Source of the DNA: Gracilaria domingensis
Lineage: Eukaryota; Rhodophyta; Florideophyceae; Gracilariales; Gracilariaceae
Assembly: GCA_022539475.1 (NCBI GenBank)
Contig: VCMS01000022.1
Span: 949,301-1,013,300, forward strand
Reading direction: 5' to 3'
DNA: 64,000 nucleotides
Shown here: one piece after another, positions 47,532 to 59,101 of the stretch
Numbering within the stretch: the stretch's first letter is position 1
How the letters are laid out: the number at the start of each line of letters is the position of its first letter
The notes under the pieces: model-generated
What the model saw: only the letters and a program-made list of their open reading frames with translations
Database searches by the model: none
What the model was told of the DNA's origin: nothing
Made by a program: the position numbers and the translations under genes

Positions 47532-47547
47532 CTAGGTCGGGAGACCA
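47532..47547 (-). other. Primer-binding-site candidate of element A
   Basis: Three bases after the 5' LTR end the minus strand reads TGGTCTCCCGACCTAG, which starts with the TGG expected opposite a tRNA CCA end. I cannot name the tRNA. Confidence 0.6.
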
Positions 47548-47550
47548 CTT

Positions 47551-48522
47551 TGTGGGGCAAACTCGGAAGAGTGAAACCCACCAGACTGTCCGAAGGCCCG
47601 CTCTCGTGAGAGATGGCAGACCAGTGACAGAGCCCTCTGTACCACCGTAACTCGGTTGTAAGGCCGAAGTGGCAACTGGCTATACCTACAGAGGTGCTAG
47701 GCCACGTGGTGAGGAAACGATGAGAAACTCCAGAGATGGGGTGGTATCGGCAACGATGAAACACGACCAACGACAGGTGTAGTCCCGAGAGGGAAAGCAA
47801 CAGAAAACAACAACCAAACAACACCCACACGCGACGGGTAGGGCCTCCTCGGCACTGTGCCCGGAGCGGGGGCGAGATCCTCTAACGGTAATGCACGGGT
47901 TTCCGTAAACACGGCAAAACTCTATACAGAGTTGGATCACTTCGTAATCTAGTCCTATACCTCCTCGGTACGACCCTCAGGTCCCGACATCAACGACAGA
48001 TGTTCCTCAAAGGTACCGAGAGGGTAGGACCACCGTAACCAGACGTGGCTATACTCGCGAGAGTGATAACCACGTAGGCGGTTGGCGCCAGAGCCTCACT
48101 CGTGTAGAGTCCACTCAGGAGAGCGCTACTCGACAAAGAGTTCACTTAGAAGTGCTCGGGTTGACTTTACAAAGGTGCTCGCGACGACGAGGTCGAGCTC
48201 ACCTAAGTAGGTCTAAACTAACTATGTACACGTGGTGCACACCCGCAGCGGTCCGTACACGTGGCTAGCCCAGTGTCAGGCACCTCAGGTGCACTACCTA
48301 TTGTCCCGTAATATGCACACACACGGTGGTGTAGTACACGCGTCCACCTAGCGGTATTGGCCAGCAATGGCAACCCTGATTACAGGTAACTGTGGGAAAG
48401 CCATTCCAAAAGTAACCGCCAAAATTGGGTCCAACTCATAACTCGTCGAGTGCATCCTCGTATCACTCCCCTGAGTATATGAGGCGCATCATCGATAACC
48501 ACGCAAAATGCGTTGCTCTACA
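47551..48522 (-). repeat. 5' LTR of element A
   Basis: Partner of the 3' LTR, also 972 bp. Shared landmarks include CACTATGTACACGTGGTGCAC-like CACGTG clusters and AACTCTATACAGAG. It is flanked on its outer side by GTGTG (48523-48527), the second copy of the target duplication. It should hold the promoter for genomic RNA. Confidence 0.95.
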
Positions 48523-48527
48523 GTGTG

Positions 48528-48672
48528 CAGAAACACTACCCTTCCTAGGCATATCCCAAGATAGGGCCAATACTACAGTAGCCTCTCATAACATGAGGTG
48601 TCGAAGCCGGGAACGGATCGACAAACTATGAAAACACCTTGATGCATCCCCAGAAGGGCGTTTTGCTCTACA
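48528..48672 (-). mobile_element. LTR of element C, part right of the A insertion
   Basis: It continues the diverged LTR interrupted at 36545 and ends GGCGTTTTGCTCTACA, the same terminus as the A, B and E LTRs. TCTCTCCCTTTT (48673-48684) follows, a polypurine tract on the minus strand, which makes this the 3' LTR of a minus-strand element. Confidence 0.75.
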
Positions 48673-48829
48673 TCTCTCCCTTTTCAGCTGAGACACCGAC
48701 TCCGTCGGCTCGATGCGCCTCGCGATGGAGATACATAAAGAAGTCTCCCAAGACGGGTCTGCCGAGAACTGTTCGGAACCACGCACACCAAGTGAAACAA
48801 GCTCCCTTACTCCTAAGAGTTCAACAGAT

Positions 48830-49400
48830 ATGTCTGGCGCGAACAACTCGAATGCTCTACCTAGCGGCCCTCCGTCTTCGACGGCTCGTATGCAAGTCTT
48901 CAATCCGCCATTCCAGTCCGTACCTCTCCCGCAGTTGGCGGCTGCTTCTCAGCCGGGTCCTTCCGGACAAGATTACGCTCCAGCTCAAGCTGACTCCGCG
49001 CCCATATAGGACTGGTTCAATGCCAAAGTGCCCACATGTCTGGGGGGTTGGCCTACAGCAGGCGCCTTACATATCCAAGACCCTCACCGACATGGCTTAC
49101 TGTTTGCTCAGGCTCCGTGTTCGACGCCGATGCCGTCTCGGATAATGAGCTCGTTGACTCATTCGCCGTTGACGGTCTACTCCCTGGTGGCTTCCGAAAG
49201 ACGTTACCCGTTCGTGGGATTGGAGAACCCGCGTCGCGGTCAACCCGAGTTGCCTGTTCGTAGGTCGGAATGAATCGAGACAATTTGCTCGCAACGAGAT
49301 GGCCCACATCGGGCATCTCCGACACTTCCGGGCTCCTAACGAGTATTTAGTTCCGGCGCAGTACAAGTATGATGTGGCAATATACGAACGTTCCGACCCA
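48830..49400 (+). pseudogene. Antisense accessory frame of older element C, fragment
   Basis: It starts MSGANNSN, against MSGTNSSV in elements A and B, 157 bp inside the C LTR on the plus strand. A Pro/Ser/Gln-rich N-terminus follows, then a TAG at 49007-49009. Segments in shifted frames still align with the A/B protein: SDNELVDSFAVDGLLPGGF against NDDTLLESYAENGFLPGGL, and LRHFRAPNEYLVPAQY against LSRVHLEHLVPPSYGF. After about 49400 the similarity is lost. This diverged copy shows that the antisense frame is an old and stable part of the family. Confidence 0.7.
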
Positions 49401-51723
49401 GGATTAAGCATAAGTTTATTTGTCAAATGCACTATACTTGAATCTCGAATGCTGTACATTTGAATCTGAATACTTCAGACTTGAATCCTTGTCATGAAGC
49501 ATATGCAAATCCTTCTTCTTTGACACTCTCGATAGTGCGAAACTGAGACGTCTTGCATAGAAGAAGTATGAAGACAGTTTGTATGTCCAAAAGAGAGTTC
49601 GAATGTAGCAGCAGAACGTTTTGTACTCAACAAACCTTTTTCTGTGTAGTTGTATCGTACATCCTTGACAAAATATACAGTGTTAGGTAAAACTGGGTTA
49701 TTTACTCGTATTAGCATTTTATGAAGTTTTGCTGTGCAAATAGGTGTATCTTTTATTGGAGAGAATCAAACTTTGTATTTTTGTCAAAACTTTTGAAAGG
49801 TGCACAATAACTTGTATTGAAGCATTTAGTAGATGACTTTTACGCGCGAGCGCTCGGAAACCGCGCAGTTTTGAGCACTTTTCTCAAATTTAATTGTTTG
49901 TTCTTGTAGATTTTACAGTCATTGACACCTGTTTATGATTGTGTTTTAAAAAAGAATTTTTGTTTAATGAGAAATAAAAGGTGAGATGTTTATTTATCGC
50001 AGAGAATTGGGTATAAATGACGATGTAAATTACTCTCTTATTGAATTGAACAAAGCAAAGAATTTTAGTTCCGGGATATGTATTTGGCATTTGAAAGTTG
50101 CGGTCGATTTTATGAAAACTTAATTTATTAAGATGGTGCAGTAAAACTTTGGTGGTTGCCGCTATTAAAAAGCAGTTTATTTACGTACGAAATGACTGCA
50201 CCAGGTGCAGTTTGTACTACGACTGGATGTCGTTCTGCACAATAGGCCTGTGCGCACGTATTTGGGAGGTTCAAAACGTTTGATTTTGATTGGCCAATCG
50301 TTTAAAACGTCCCAAATCGTTGATGGCACTAAAACTTTCTTATTTTTCTCTTCACCCGTGGCCTCGCCAAACCTATGATTTGCCTTTCTCTTTCGAGGGG
50401 GTTCCGCTAGTACCTATCGCAATCCTTAGTGGCCTATAGACTATAACAAGCCCTTGTTAAGGATCTTTGATTTCCTTAATTAAACAGAACTCTCCTTTTC
50501 GGCTTGTCTTATTTCAAAACAGGCCTTTATTGCTTAATTAAAAAGGCCTATTATGAATGTGGATGTTTCCTTGCTAGAAAGCGCAAGCTCACTGTGAGAG
50601 GCTCGGTATAACATAGTTGCAAGCATTGAAAGCATTTAAGGCGTGAGCAGAAGCTTCAACTTTTGGTCAAAGGAGAAGGACTGCTAGATGCTGAAGATCG
50701 AAGTTGAGAACTACGTGCAGATATGGCAAGGGCTGTCCCGGGATGGTGGAATACTTCTTACATACTGCCGGTACCCGCAAGCAGAAGTAGGCTTTGTTAG
50801 AACAAAGCTCATTTTCTTATTAACTTTTGCTGAAGGTGCAGTAGTTAGGGAGCATTGTATTGCGTTGTGTTGTTCAACGATACAAGACTTGCACGTTAAC
50901 AGCCGTGCGGCCGTTGACGGAAGTACACAACGGCGACAGTCGGCTTGCAGAATTACATAGACAGGGTACTGTCTCTGATACCGTGCAAGGAGAGCAAGAG
51001 CTGGAGAATTGCGAAGATGACGATCGTATAAAACGCTGAGGCTCATGCGTAGGAAAAGTAAAGGCAGATCACAACGAGACGGAGGAGCGGAGTGTGGATC
51101 AGTGAACACGACTTTGCCTTTGAGTCTGCGATATCGCCGTAGGTCGCACCAATTTCTAAGCCGGGTTCACTACGCTCGTCTTGTGTGAAGACATCCTAGT
51201 AGGACTTCAAAGCCCTATTCTTTTTAACCATTCATCCCTGCAGTACAAGTGCTTCCCTAACACGGAAGTGGATCTCTGCACTTGAGTAGTTCAGATAGAG
51301 AAAGCGTCCATGCCGCGAGTTGATCCACGCACGCTCTTAATGGTGAAGCATCGCACCGGCCATATGCAGGGCCACTGTCTCTCCTGAAGGTCACTGGCAG
51401 TCTGGATGCATAACTTTTTATGCTACCTTGCTAAGGCTACACGTACCTTAGCAGTGGAAAGTTCGCACTGCGGCACAACCCTCTCAGGGTGGGTGAGCGT
51501 CACGAGACAAAAAAGAGTATGATATGAAACAAAAGCGCTGCGTCAATGCGAGATCAGCTTAACTGGCTTTTCTTTTGAAACATTTTTGGAGCGGCGGCTT
51601 TCAGTCCAGCCCGGATCGGGGCAGCTTTTTGACGTCTTGTCTTGCATCCATCAGCATGACCAATGAGTCTGTCACGACTCGTGACCACGGAGCGGATCCC
51701 GACGTTGGAATCTGACTTTCCGC
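49401..51723. other. AT-rich sequence without recognisable genes
   Basis: Largely AT-rich (notably 49700-50150) with short frames only (49475-49717 minus, 50688-50960 plus, 50711-51109 minus), none with a known motif. No 5' LTR for element B is present here, although one would be expected. Confidence 0.5.
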
Positions 51724-51724
51724 N
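51724..51724. other. Ambiguous base N at the left edge of element B
   Basis: The only undetermined base in the window. Similarity to element A begins immediately to its right (CGATATCGTCGAATTC), so it may mark an assembly join. Confidence 0.95.
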
Positions 51725-54700
51725 CGATATCGTCGAATTCGTTCGTCGCTTGGAAAGCTGGAGGATACATCCGCATGGATGAAGCTGTGGGAGCCAGGTT
51801 CCTCAAGGAAATCCTCTGCGGATGAAGACCATCGTTCGTGAAGCAGAAACGGTCGACACCCAAAACGAGTTTCACTATGATTCGGATTCATCGCGCTCTG
51901 ACTCGAGCGGCAATGACTGAAGACAGTTCGTCAGATTCATTGATAGTGATGAAACCGTCATAGGTCACGTTCGACACGGTCGAAAGCGACGCAGTCTCTC
52001 AGGCAGTGATCGAGATTCACGTCGTGAAAGGACGGCGCAATTGGGACTGCAAAGAGTTAAAACCGACGAGCCGCTCTACACAAAGCTGGTTGTCCGTACC
52101 GCTATATCGTTGGAGATGTTATTCGAATCGCTCCTCGCGAGAACCGTAGTGAAAGACTATACATGTCGGAAGGTTGAATGTTACCTCCGCTTGAAAGCAA
52201 GGAAGTTCTCGGGGACAGATCCTATCTTATCTTGGATTTCCTTGCCAGGTTCGGTCCAGGAGGCCGATATACTGGTATGAGTGGAAGCCAGGCATATGTT
52301 GGCAAATTGCGTACTTTCTAACAGGGACTGCGGAAGATCAGTAAAACTCAGTTCGAGGAACTCGAAGCCTCGGAAGGAGGAGTCACGTGTTGGCCGAAGC
52401 GTGAACTACTTTGCAGGTCGTACGCGACTTCCACGATTTTTACAGAGTGCTACTCTTGCTGTTCGCGACACTAAGACAGAAGTGTGAGAATCTAAACGGT
52501 TTATTCAACGCGTTGCACAAAGCGTTTCACCGATGTGGTTAATGTGTATTCCGCACAGGAGCGGTGGTAACATGTTTGTTGGATGGTTTGTTACCCACAT
52601 TCGTCGTTGGTCCGCTCGCTGGCGAGGAAAAAACGCCGAATGACGTACCTAGAGTTGGTTAATTACGGCCAAGGTGGGAAGGGAAGACGTATCGAGCCCG
52701 AACCGGGGCAGCGAGCTCGATAACCCGTACTCGCGGAGAGTTCGTACACCATCGATGTTCGGTTTTTTTGCGACGTGAGAACCGCTGTCGGTGATGCTGA
52801 TCAACTCCACTTCATCGGAAGTAAACCGATTCTTACGGATTCTAACGGACTGCCGTCAACTCGATTCGAGCACGAAGAAGAACCCCGCACTTGTATGCCC
52901 AAGTGTCGGTGCCTGCAGCCCGCTGCTTATAGCTTAACAATTCGTCGGTCTGAAACGCGTCCAAGGGTGGAAGGAACAAGCACAACAAGTCGAGTGGACA
53001 ATCGCCCTGGACAAACCGGATAGCCTCGGTCATACTGTTACCAGTGGCTACCTTCCAGGTCACGTATCGACGCAGTGCGTATTTCGGTCCGTCGCACCGG
53101 CCGAAAATTTATTTGCGTATTACGACGCCCTCACGCACCGAGGAAAAGGGAATCTGTTCCCACGAAATGGAATATGATAAGGCCAGAGCTGAACTGGGGA
53201 TTACCGTTTTCCGGTCTATGCTTTCAGCCTCCGTTCCGGCACAGGCACCTCGAACCAGGTTCAAGCGAAGTACCCACGCAATGGGTTCAGTTAGGCCCCG
53301 CGAACGGAGTTCAGGCGAATTTCGGTGGCCCGTTTCAAGAAAAACTTGACTTCGGGAGTTTCTACGGAGGGGCGCCTTCCGAGCCGAAGTTAAGCGCCCG
53401 AGGCGTCACAGCTTCGCTCCCAGCTGTTAGAATCCTTCAAGGAGTAGCGGCACAACTGAGTGAGCTCAGAACGACCCCCCCCTTTTCCCGGTTTTTTTTT
53501 TTTTTTCTCCCCTACGGGTTCCGTTTTTTCCGTGGATACGGTCCCGTAATCTCCGTATTCGGAAAGAAGTTCCTTGTGATGGCCAAGAGAAACTTACAAA
53601 GTTATACCGATCTTGGCTTGTCTAACCAGTTCATGGTTCGACAGTTTCTGTGTTGGATACAAGGAGATGGCCCGAACCTGATCAATCTTGAGTTGGTGCC
53701 ACCCGCGCTTACGCGCGGATGAAATTCGTCATGGTGCCAGGTTTGGACATCGCGGAATGCCAACTAATAAACTCCGTCGTACTCTTGGTACATACATCTC
53801 TGGTGAATTAGGAATCCTGTATGGTTAAAGTGGATTTCATGGTTTTGCAAGAAGCATTTTGCGCGCAACCGGTGGTACTCGTTGTTGATCTTTTGTGATC
53901 GTTTTTGTTCGAGCGATTCGACCTCGAGCTCGAGTTGTTTAACCGATGGTGATGGTTCGAAATACCGATTGTAAGGCAACCGCTAAAGAGAGCTACACGC
54001 AAGCGCGTCCCGCTCCCTGCCTGGTCACAGGAAGTGCAACCGTCGACCCGTATCATCTAAGCTCCATGTGGCTCATGCCATCGCAATGCCCTGCGAATCC
54101 AAGTTTGGGTTCACCAATAACTACTAAGCAGTCTGGTCTCGTGGTCGTACAACCATTGCATCTTGTATGATCAGAAGCAACTCGCTTGGCGAACGGAGTA
54201 ATGCTCGGTGGAGACCCGACAAACCATCAGAGTTTGGTGCCACTTTGGCACAACCCGACAGTGGTTAGCTAAAACCAAATCCTTGGTACCATCTCCCACA
54301 CCCTGCTGCTATCGTACCGGACGAAGATACCCGTTGCGGATGTTCTCGGTATAACCGATGCTAAGGAGGGGGAGGGATCAGCGGAAACCGCTTTTACCGC
54401 ATCGGTTACCCGGCGAGCGAAGTTACGAATCGCTGGCACCCACGAGGTAAAGCGTTGCACAGGAACGGAAGATACAGACCTGTCAAGGAACTGGAACAGT
54501 TGAATTTTGATCATGTACCTGATCTCATAGAGGTAAGCTAAGAGAAATGTTGAGGGAGTTCACACCATGTGGGATGGATCCTCGGACAATTGGAATCAGG
54601 AACACCGTATTGACTACTTCCAGGTACTAGCCCTTTCAACCCCATAGGGCTGGTCCAAAGCTAGGAAGAGAGCATCTCAGGTTGAGAAGATGTTACGCGC

Positions 54701-54945
54701 TGGCGTCATAGAGGCGGCCTCACCGTTGGGCATCCCCGTGGTGCTAGTTCCAAAGCGGACGGATCATGGCGGATTCTGTATTGATTACGTCGTCTAAATT
54801 CGGTCACCGTCAAAGACGTTTATCCCATACCAGGATGGACGAATACATTGACTCGCTTGGGAGTGCTACAGTGTTCCGCCTTGGATGCAATTAGGGATAC
54901 TGGCAAGTTCCGATCCGTGAAAGGATAAGGACAAAACTGCTTTGT
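51725..54945 (+). pseudogene. Gag, protease and N-terminal RT of element B, heavily frameshifted
   Basis: Nucleotide similarity to A persists throughout: ARKFSGTDPILSW near 52200, the CCHC region near 53040 and the protease near 53630. No frame stays open for more than about 200 codons. Homopolymer expansions, such as long C and T runs at 53470-53510, are typical of uncorrected reads. Whether this is biological decay or sequence error cannot be settled from one window. Confidence 0.8.
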
Positions 54946-57796
54946 GTGCCACCAAGGTTGTACCGGTTTAAGCGAATGCCGTTCGGATTAACCAACGCAC
55001 CGGCTACGTTTCAACGTGCTATCGATATCCTTGGCTCGATTCAAGTGGAAGACTGCTTGGTGTATCTTGACGATATCATCGTGTTCTCCGATAACCTTGA
55101 TGATCACTTAACACACGTCCGGGACGTCATGAGAGTCCTCAGGGACGCGGGCATTACGCTGAAACTCAAGAAGTGCGAGTTCTTCACAGATTCTGTCAAT
55201 ACCTAGGCATATCATTCGACCTGGACAGCTCTCAGTTGACGCAGTTCGCGTGAAGTCGCTGAAGGAAGCGAAACACCCTACGACACAAACGGAACTCCGC
55301 AGTTTTCTGGGTCTTTGTAATGTATATCGGCGTTTTGTCCCGAACTTCGCAGATATTGCGACCCCCTTAACCACCTTTGAGAAAAGGTCAACCAGTTCAA
55401 CTGGAACCCCTAGGCGACGCGGAAGCGTCTGCCTTTTCGGCATTAATTGACGCAGTAACGTCACCGCCAATCTTGGCTTTGCCTAAGCTAGGACTTCCAT
55501 TCGAAGTAGACACTGACGCCAGTGCACACCAGGTTGGTTGCGCCCTGTTTCAGGTCACGGAAGACGGCGTGAGACATCCAATTGGATACTGGTCGCGATC
55601 CTTGAACGTACACGAACGTAACTACTCAGTTTCGGAGAAAGAGTGCTTAGCCGTTGTATGGGCTCTAACTACACTGAGGCCATATCTTATGGGCAACCAT
55701 TTTACGGTACATACGGACCACTCATCTCTCCGATGGCTCATGGAAATCTCGGAACCATCAGGACGCTTGATGCGTTGGCGCTTGAGGTTATCGGAGTTCG
55801 ATTTCACAGTTACGTACAAAAAGGAACGTTGAATCTGCAGGCAGATGCACTCTCCCGCTTGGGACAGATGCAGAAGCGGCACCAGTTGACGATCTGGACA
55901 TACCATGCTTTATGGTGGAAGAACAAGCAGGTTGGGTCGAATCTTTGTCGGATGACATCTGTGACGACATCCTGCTCACTTCTGAGAAGTTGGATCCCTT
56001 GACTGGATCTTTTGTACCCATCACTCCCGAGGAGATGATCCGAGAACAGCAAACGGATGAGTTTTGTACGCGAATTCGCGCTCGTCTCAATGGAGGAGAT
56101 CGTATACCTTTTCAGGTTAACGATCAGGGGTACCTGGTTAGGTTGGTCGAAGCGTATACCCAAATTGTGGTCCCATACTCGCTGCAAAACCGTGTGTTGG
56201 TAATGACACACTATGTGAAGGTAGGAGCCCACCCAGGAGGTCGAAAACTATACTTGACCCTGCGTAGGGATTTTTACTGGCCGTCAATGGCATTGGACTG
56301 CTACGCAGTACGACGCTCTTGCACCGAGTGCGCTAAGAATAACGTGAAACTTCGTAAGTACTCGAAGAAGTTAACGCTGTTCCCAGCACGGTCTCCTTTG
56401 GAGTTTATCGCTATCGATATCTTAGGTGAATTGATCAGAACCGCAAGAGGTAATCGATACCTTCTGGTTATCACCGATCGGTTCTCTAAGTTGGTACGGA
56501 CAGTCCCGCTGAAACGGATTACGGCCACCGTGGTTGCACAAGCTTTTGTCACCCACTGGGTCTTTGTGTACGGTCCACCGGTTCATCTATTATCAGATAA
56601 CGGTTCACAGTTCACGTCGAAGTTTTTCCAGGACGTCTGTCGGATCTTGAGTGTCAAGAATTTATTTACGACCACCTACCACCCCCAAACAAATGGTCAG
56701 GTAGAACGATTTAACCGTACCATGCTGAATGCATTAAGATCTTATGTGGCAGATCATCCTAAGGATTGGGATTTGTATACGGACGCTATTACGTATGCGT
56801 ACAACACCCAAGTCCACCGGGTAACGAAGCTAGCACCTTTTGAGTTGGTATTGTCAAGAGTACCGCCACCGGTTGCAATCGAGGCTCAAGAAACGCTTTC
56901 TACGTACCCGTCTGTTGGGTTATACAGGAACGCTTGGAAGGATTGGTTAACCAAAATGGTACCGGTCGCTCGCACAGCGATGGATAAGGCGCAGGCCGCT
57001 TATAAGCGCAACTTCGATGCGAAGGTTAAGACCCCATTACCAAAGGTCAACCAGACGATATGGTATTTCTCCGCAAAGAATACTATAATCCGGAGAAGGA
57101 ACGCCGCCACAAGCTCTCGCCTATCGCGGAAGGACCCTACAAGGTTATTTCCGTCACGGACGATACCGTAGTATTGGATATCAATAATCTCCATGAACGG
57201 ATATCGTTAGACCGTGTCGCGCTGGCCCCACCACCCTACGTTCACGTTAACACCCAACTGGGTGAAGCTACAGGGGACGAACAGGTCGTATCTTCGCGCC
57301 CTGCGACTCTCCGCCCTGATCGCGGCTTATCGGATCTACCGAAGTCAGAATCACCCACGCGGGTAGCACAACCCGTTGCGGGAGACGAAGAGGAAAACTC
57401 AACTAGAGTTGACCCCCACCGGACGTCGTGGCTCCCGTGCCACCGCCTAAGGAGGGGGAGGAAAGTACGGAACCCGTTACACCGGCGTCGCACGGTCACA
57501 CTGTGTCGCAAGGTACCGCCACCAATCTCGCCGTCTCTACCGATAGCGTTGTGGTGCGCCGAGGCGCTGTACCTCGTGGTGATACTCCGTCGAGTTCGTT
57601 GAGCAACGCGCTGGAAACGACACGACCCACCCAGGGGGTACACAACGCTGTGGATAACGTAACCCCGTCGGGAACACCACAACTGAGTGAGGTCACCACC
57701 CGCAGAGCGGAGAAGACAGTATCTGTAGACCCGGGCTTCCCGGAGAACGCAGAACCGCAAGCGGTAGATCAGCTCAATGTTACCGACCGGTGTTAA
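54946..57796 (+). pseudogene. pol: RT, RNase H and integrase of element B, several frameshifts
   Basis: RT begins with RLYRFKRMPFGLTNAPATFQ and YLDDIIVF. Frameshifts occur near 55200, 55380 and 55840. The integrase with HHCC finger and D,D,E triad is open from before 55912 to 57171, but a one-base loss near 57045 removes its proper end (VNQTIW, against VKPDDM in A). The C-terminal tail continues in other frames to a stop at 57796. Confidence 0.88.
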
Positions 57797-57945
57797 CCAC
57801 GCCGTGGTATGAGGAAACGAGAAGTCGTACTTACCCGCGTATTATTTGGGAAAACAACCTTGGAAAGGTGAAGTACGAAGTACGAGTTTGGAAACCGTCG
57901 ATGGTGCACCCACGCCGCGTGGCAGAGGACTCATGACACACCCAA

Positions 57946-58371
57946 GTGGAGAGTAACACGTTGTGTGACGTGGTGACGTATGGAAAGCACCGCCGACGCG
58001 GGGAACTGCTGACAGTAAGTCGCGTGCGCGAGTACCACACGTGCACGGTGCACGATGTACGGTCGCCAACCGTAGGCGAACGGACACCTGTTAGGGTAAC
58101 TCGTGGCTCACACGTGCCACCGCCTGGCCAACCAGAAGGCCGCGATATGCACCGTGATTGGTCAATCCGCCTCCATGGCGCACGAGCGAGACCCTGCCCG
58201 TTCTCCGTCGCACGGACGATCCTTCTGGATAGCAAGAGGGAGCTCAGAATCCCGAAGCTACCGTTGGACGGTCGGAAGCTCAACCAAAACGAGCCGAAGC
58301 TCGTCAGACTCAAGAAGGAGAGTACTTCAAGAAGAACCTTTCAGGTTGAAGATTGGACGCTCCTGGCGTAA
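57946..58371 (+). CDS. Unassigned 141-codon frame, element B copy
   Basis: Counterpart of the frame at 40181-40606. It has the same length and start, with changes such as Leu to Ser, Lys to Thr and His to Arg. Very basic, no recognised domain. Confidence 0.35.
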   Translation: MESNTLCDVVTYGKHRRRGELLTVSRVREYHTCTVHDVRSPTVGERTPVRVTRGSHVPPPGQPEGRDMHRDWSIRLHGARARPCPFSVARTILLDSKRELRIPKLPLDGRKLNQNEPKLVRLKKESTSRRTFQVEDWTLLA

Positions 58372-58489
58372 GTTGTAGTTGTCGCGCAGCGAGGAACTCC
58401 TAGTGAGTCGTGACTGGTTAAGTCCAAGAGGAACCCCTCTAGAGGTTAGCCGGCCACCACCTCGCCACCCTCGAAGGTACGAAACCACA

Positions 58490-58732
58490 ATGGGTGAAGG
58501 AGAGCAGTCAAACACCGAGGTGTACCCGCAGGAATACGTGATCGAACGTATCGTACGTCATGTTGTAGACCCCGATGGGACGGTACTGTACCAAGTGCGA
58601 TGGTATGGCTACTCCGCCGAGGAGGACACCATGGAGCCGGTCGAGCACCTACCTAGGTCGAAGATCGTTTCATACCACCGTCGCACTCGGTCAGCCTTGC
58701 CGTCCAACCTGGACCAAGCCCAGGTGGGATAA
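58490..58732 (+). CDS. Chromodomain frame of element B
   Basis: Amino-acid sequence apparently identical to the frame in element A (EYVIERIVRHVVDPDGTVL, VRWYGYSAEEDTMEP), with the same start and stop. It would bind modified histone tails and could guide integration, but as a free 80-residue protein it would have to join integrase by contact or by translational bypass. Confidence 0.8.
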   Translation: MGEGEQSNTEVYPQEYVIERIVRHVVDPDGTVLYQVRWYGYSAEEDTMEPVEHLPRSKIVSYHRRTRSALPSNLDQAQVG

Positions 58733-59101
58733 GAACCGTTCCCGGTGAGGAGCTTTCAACTATACCGCGATGCGGAAGACTCAGAATGGAGAGTTGACCC
58801 CTTCTGTGTGGGGATGAATGAAGGAAGAAGACCAATGAAGCGGTGAAGACTTAACTAGAGGAAGTGAGAAGAAAGAAAGAAGAGCATACCGAAATGCCGG
58901 TTGTACCGATTTAAAACGGTTAGAGTAGAAGAAGCACCAAAGAAGTGAAGTACACTTGAACACAGTGTGAGTGAAGAAGTAATCGAAGATCGATCAAGTT
59001 CGTGGAGAACAGGCAAAAGGGTGAAGGGAAAGTTACCACTAGATGGTTTTACTGTTTCTATCTTATACTAAGGACCAAGTCCTCTAGCCCTGCTGGTCAT
59101 C

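Larger units (their letters stand above)
36546..48522 (-). mobile_element. Ty3/gypsy chromovirus-like retrotransposon, element A (complete)
   Basis: An 11,977-bp element with two 972-bp LTRs (TGTAGAGC...GCCCCACA in element orientation) that differ at only a handful of positions, a perfect GTGTG target duplication at 36541-36545 and 48523-48527, a primer-binding-site candidate and a polypurine tract. Gene order in element orientation: gag, protease, reverse transcriptase, RNase H, integrase, a separate 141-codon frame, a separate chromodomain frame, and then an antisense frame of 618 codons next to the 3' LTR. LTR similarity indicates recent insertion. Stops and frameshifts in gag, pol and the antisense frame show that this copy cannot move alone. 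Confidence 0.95.
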
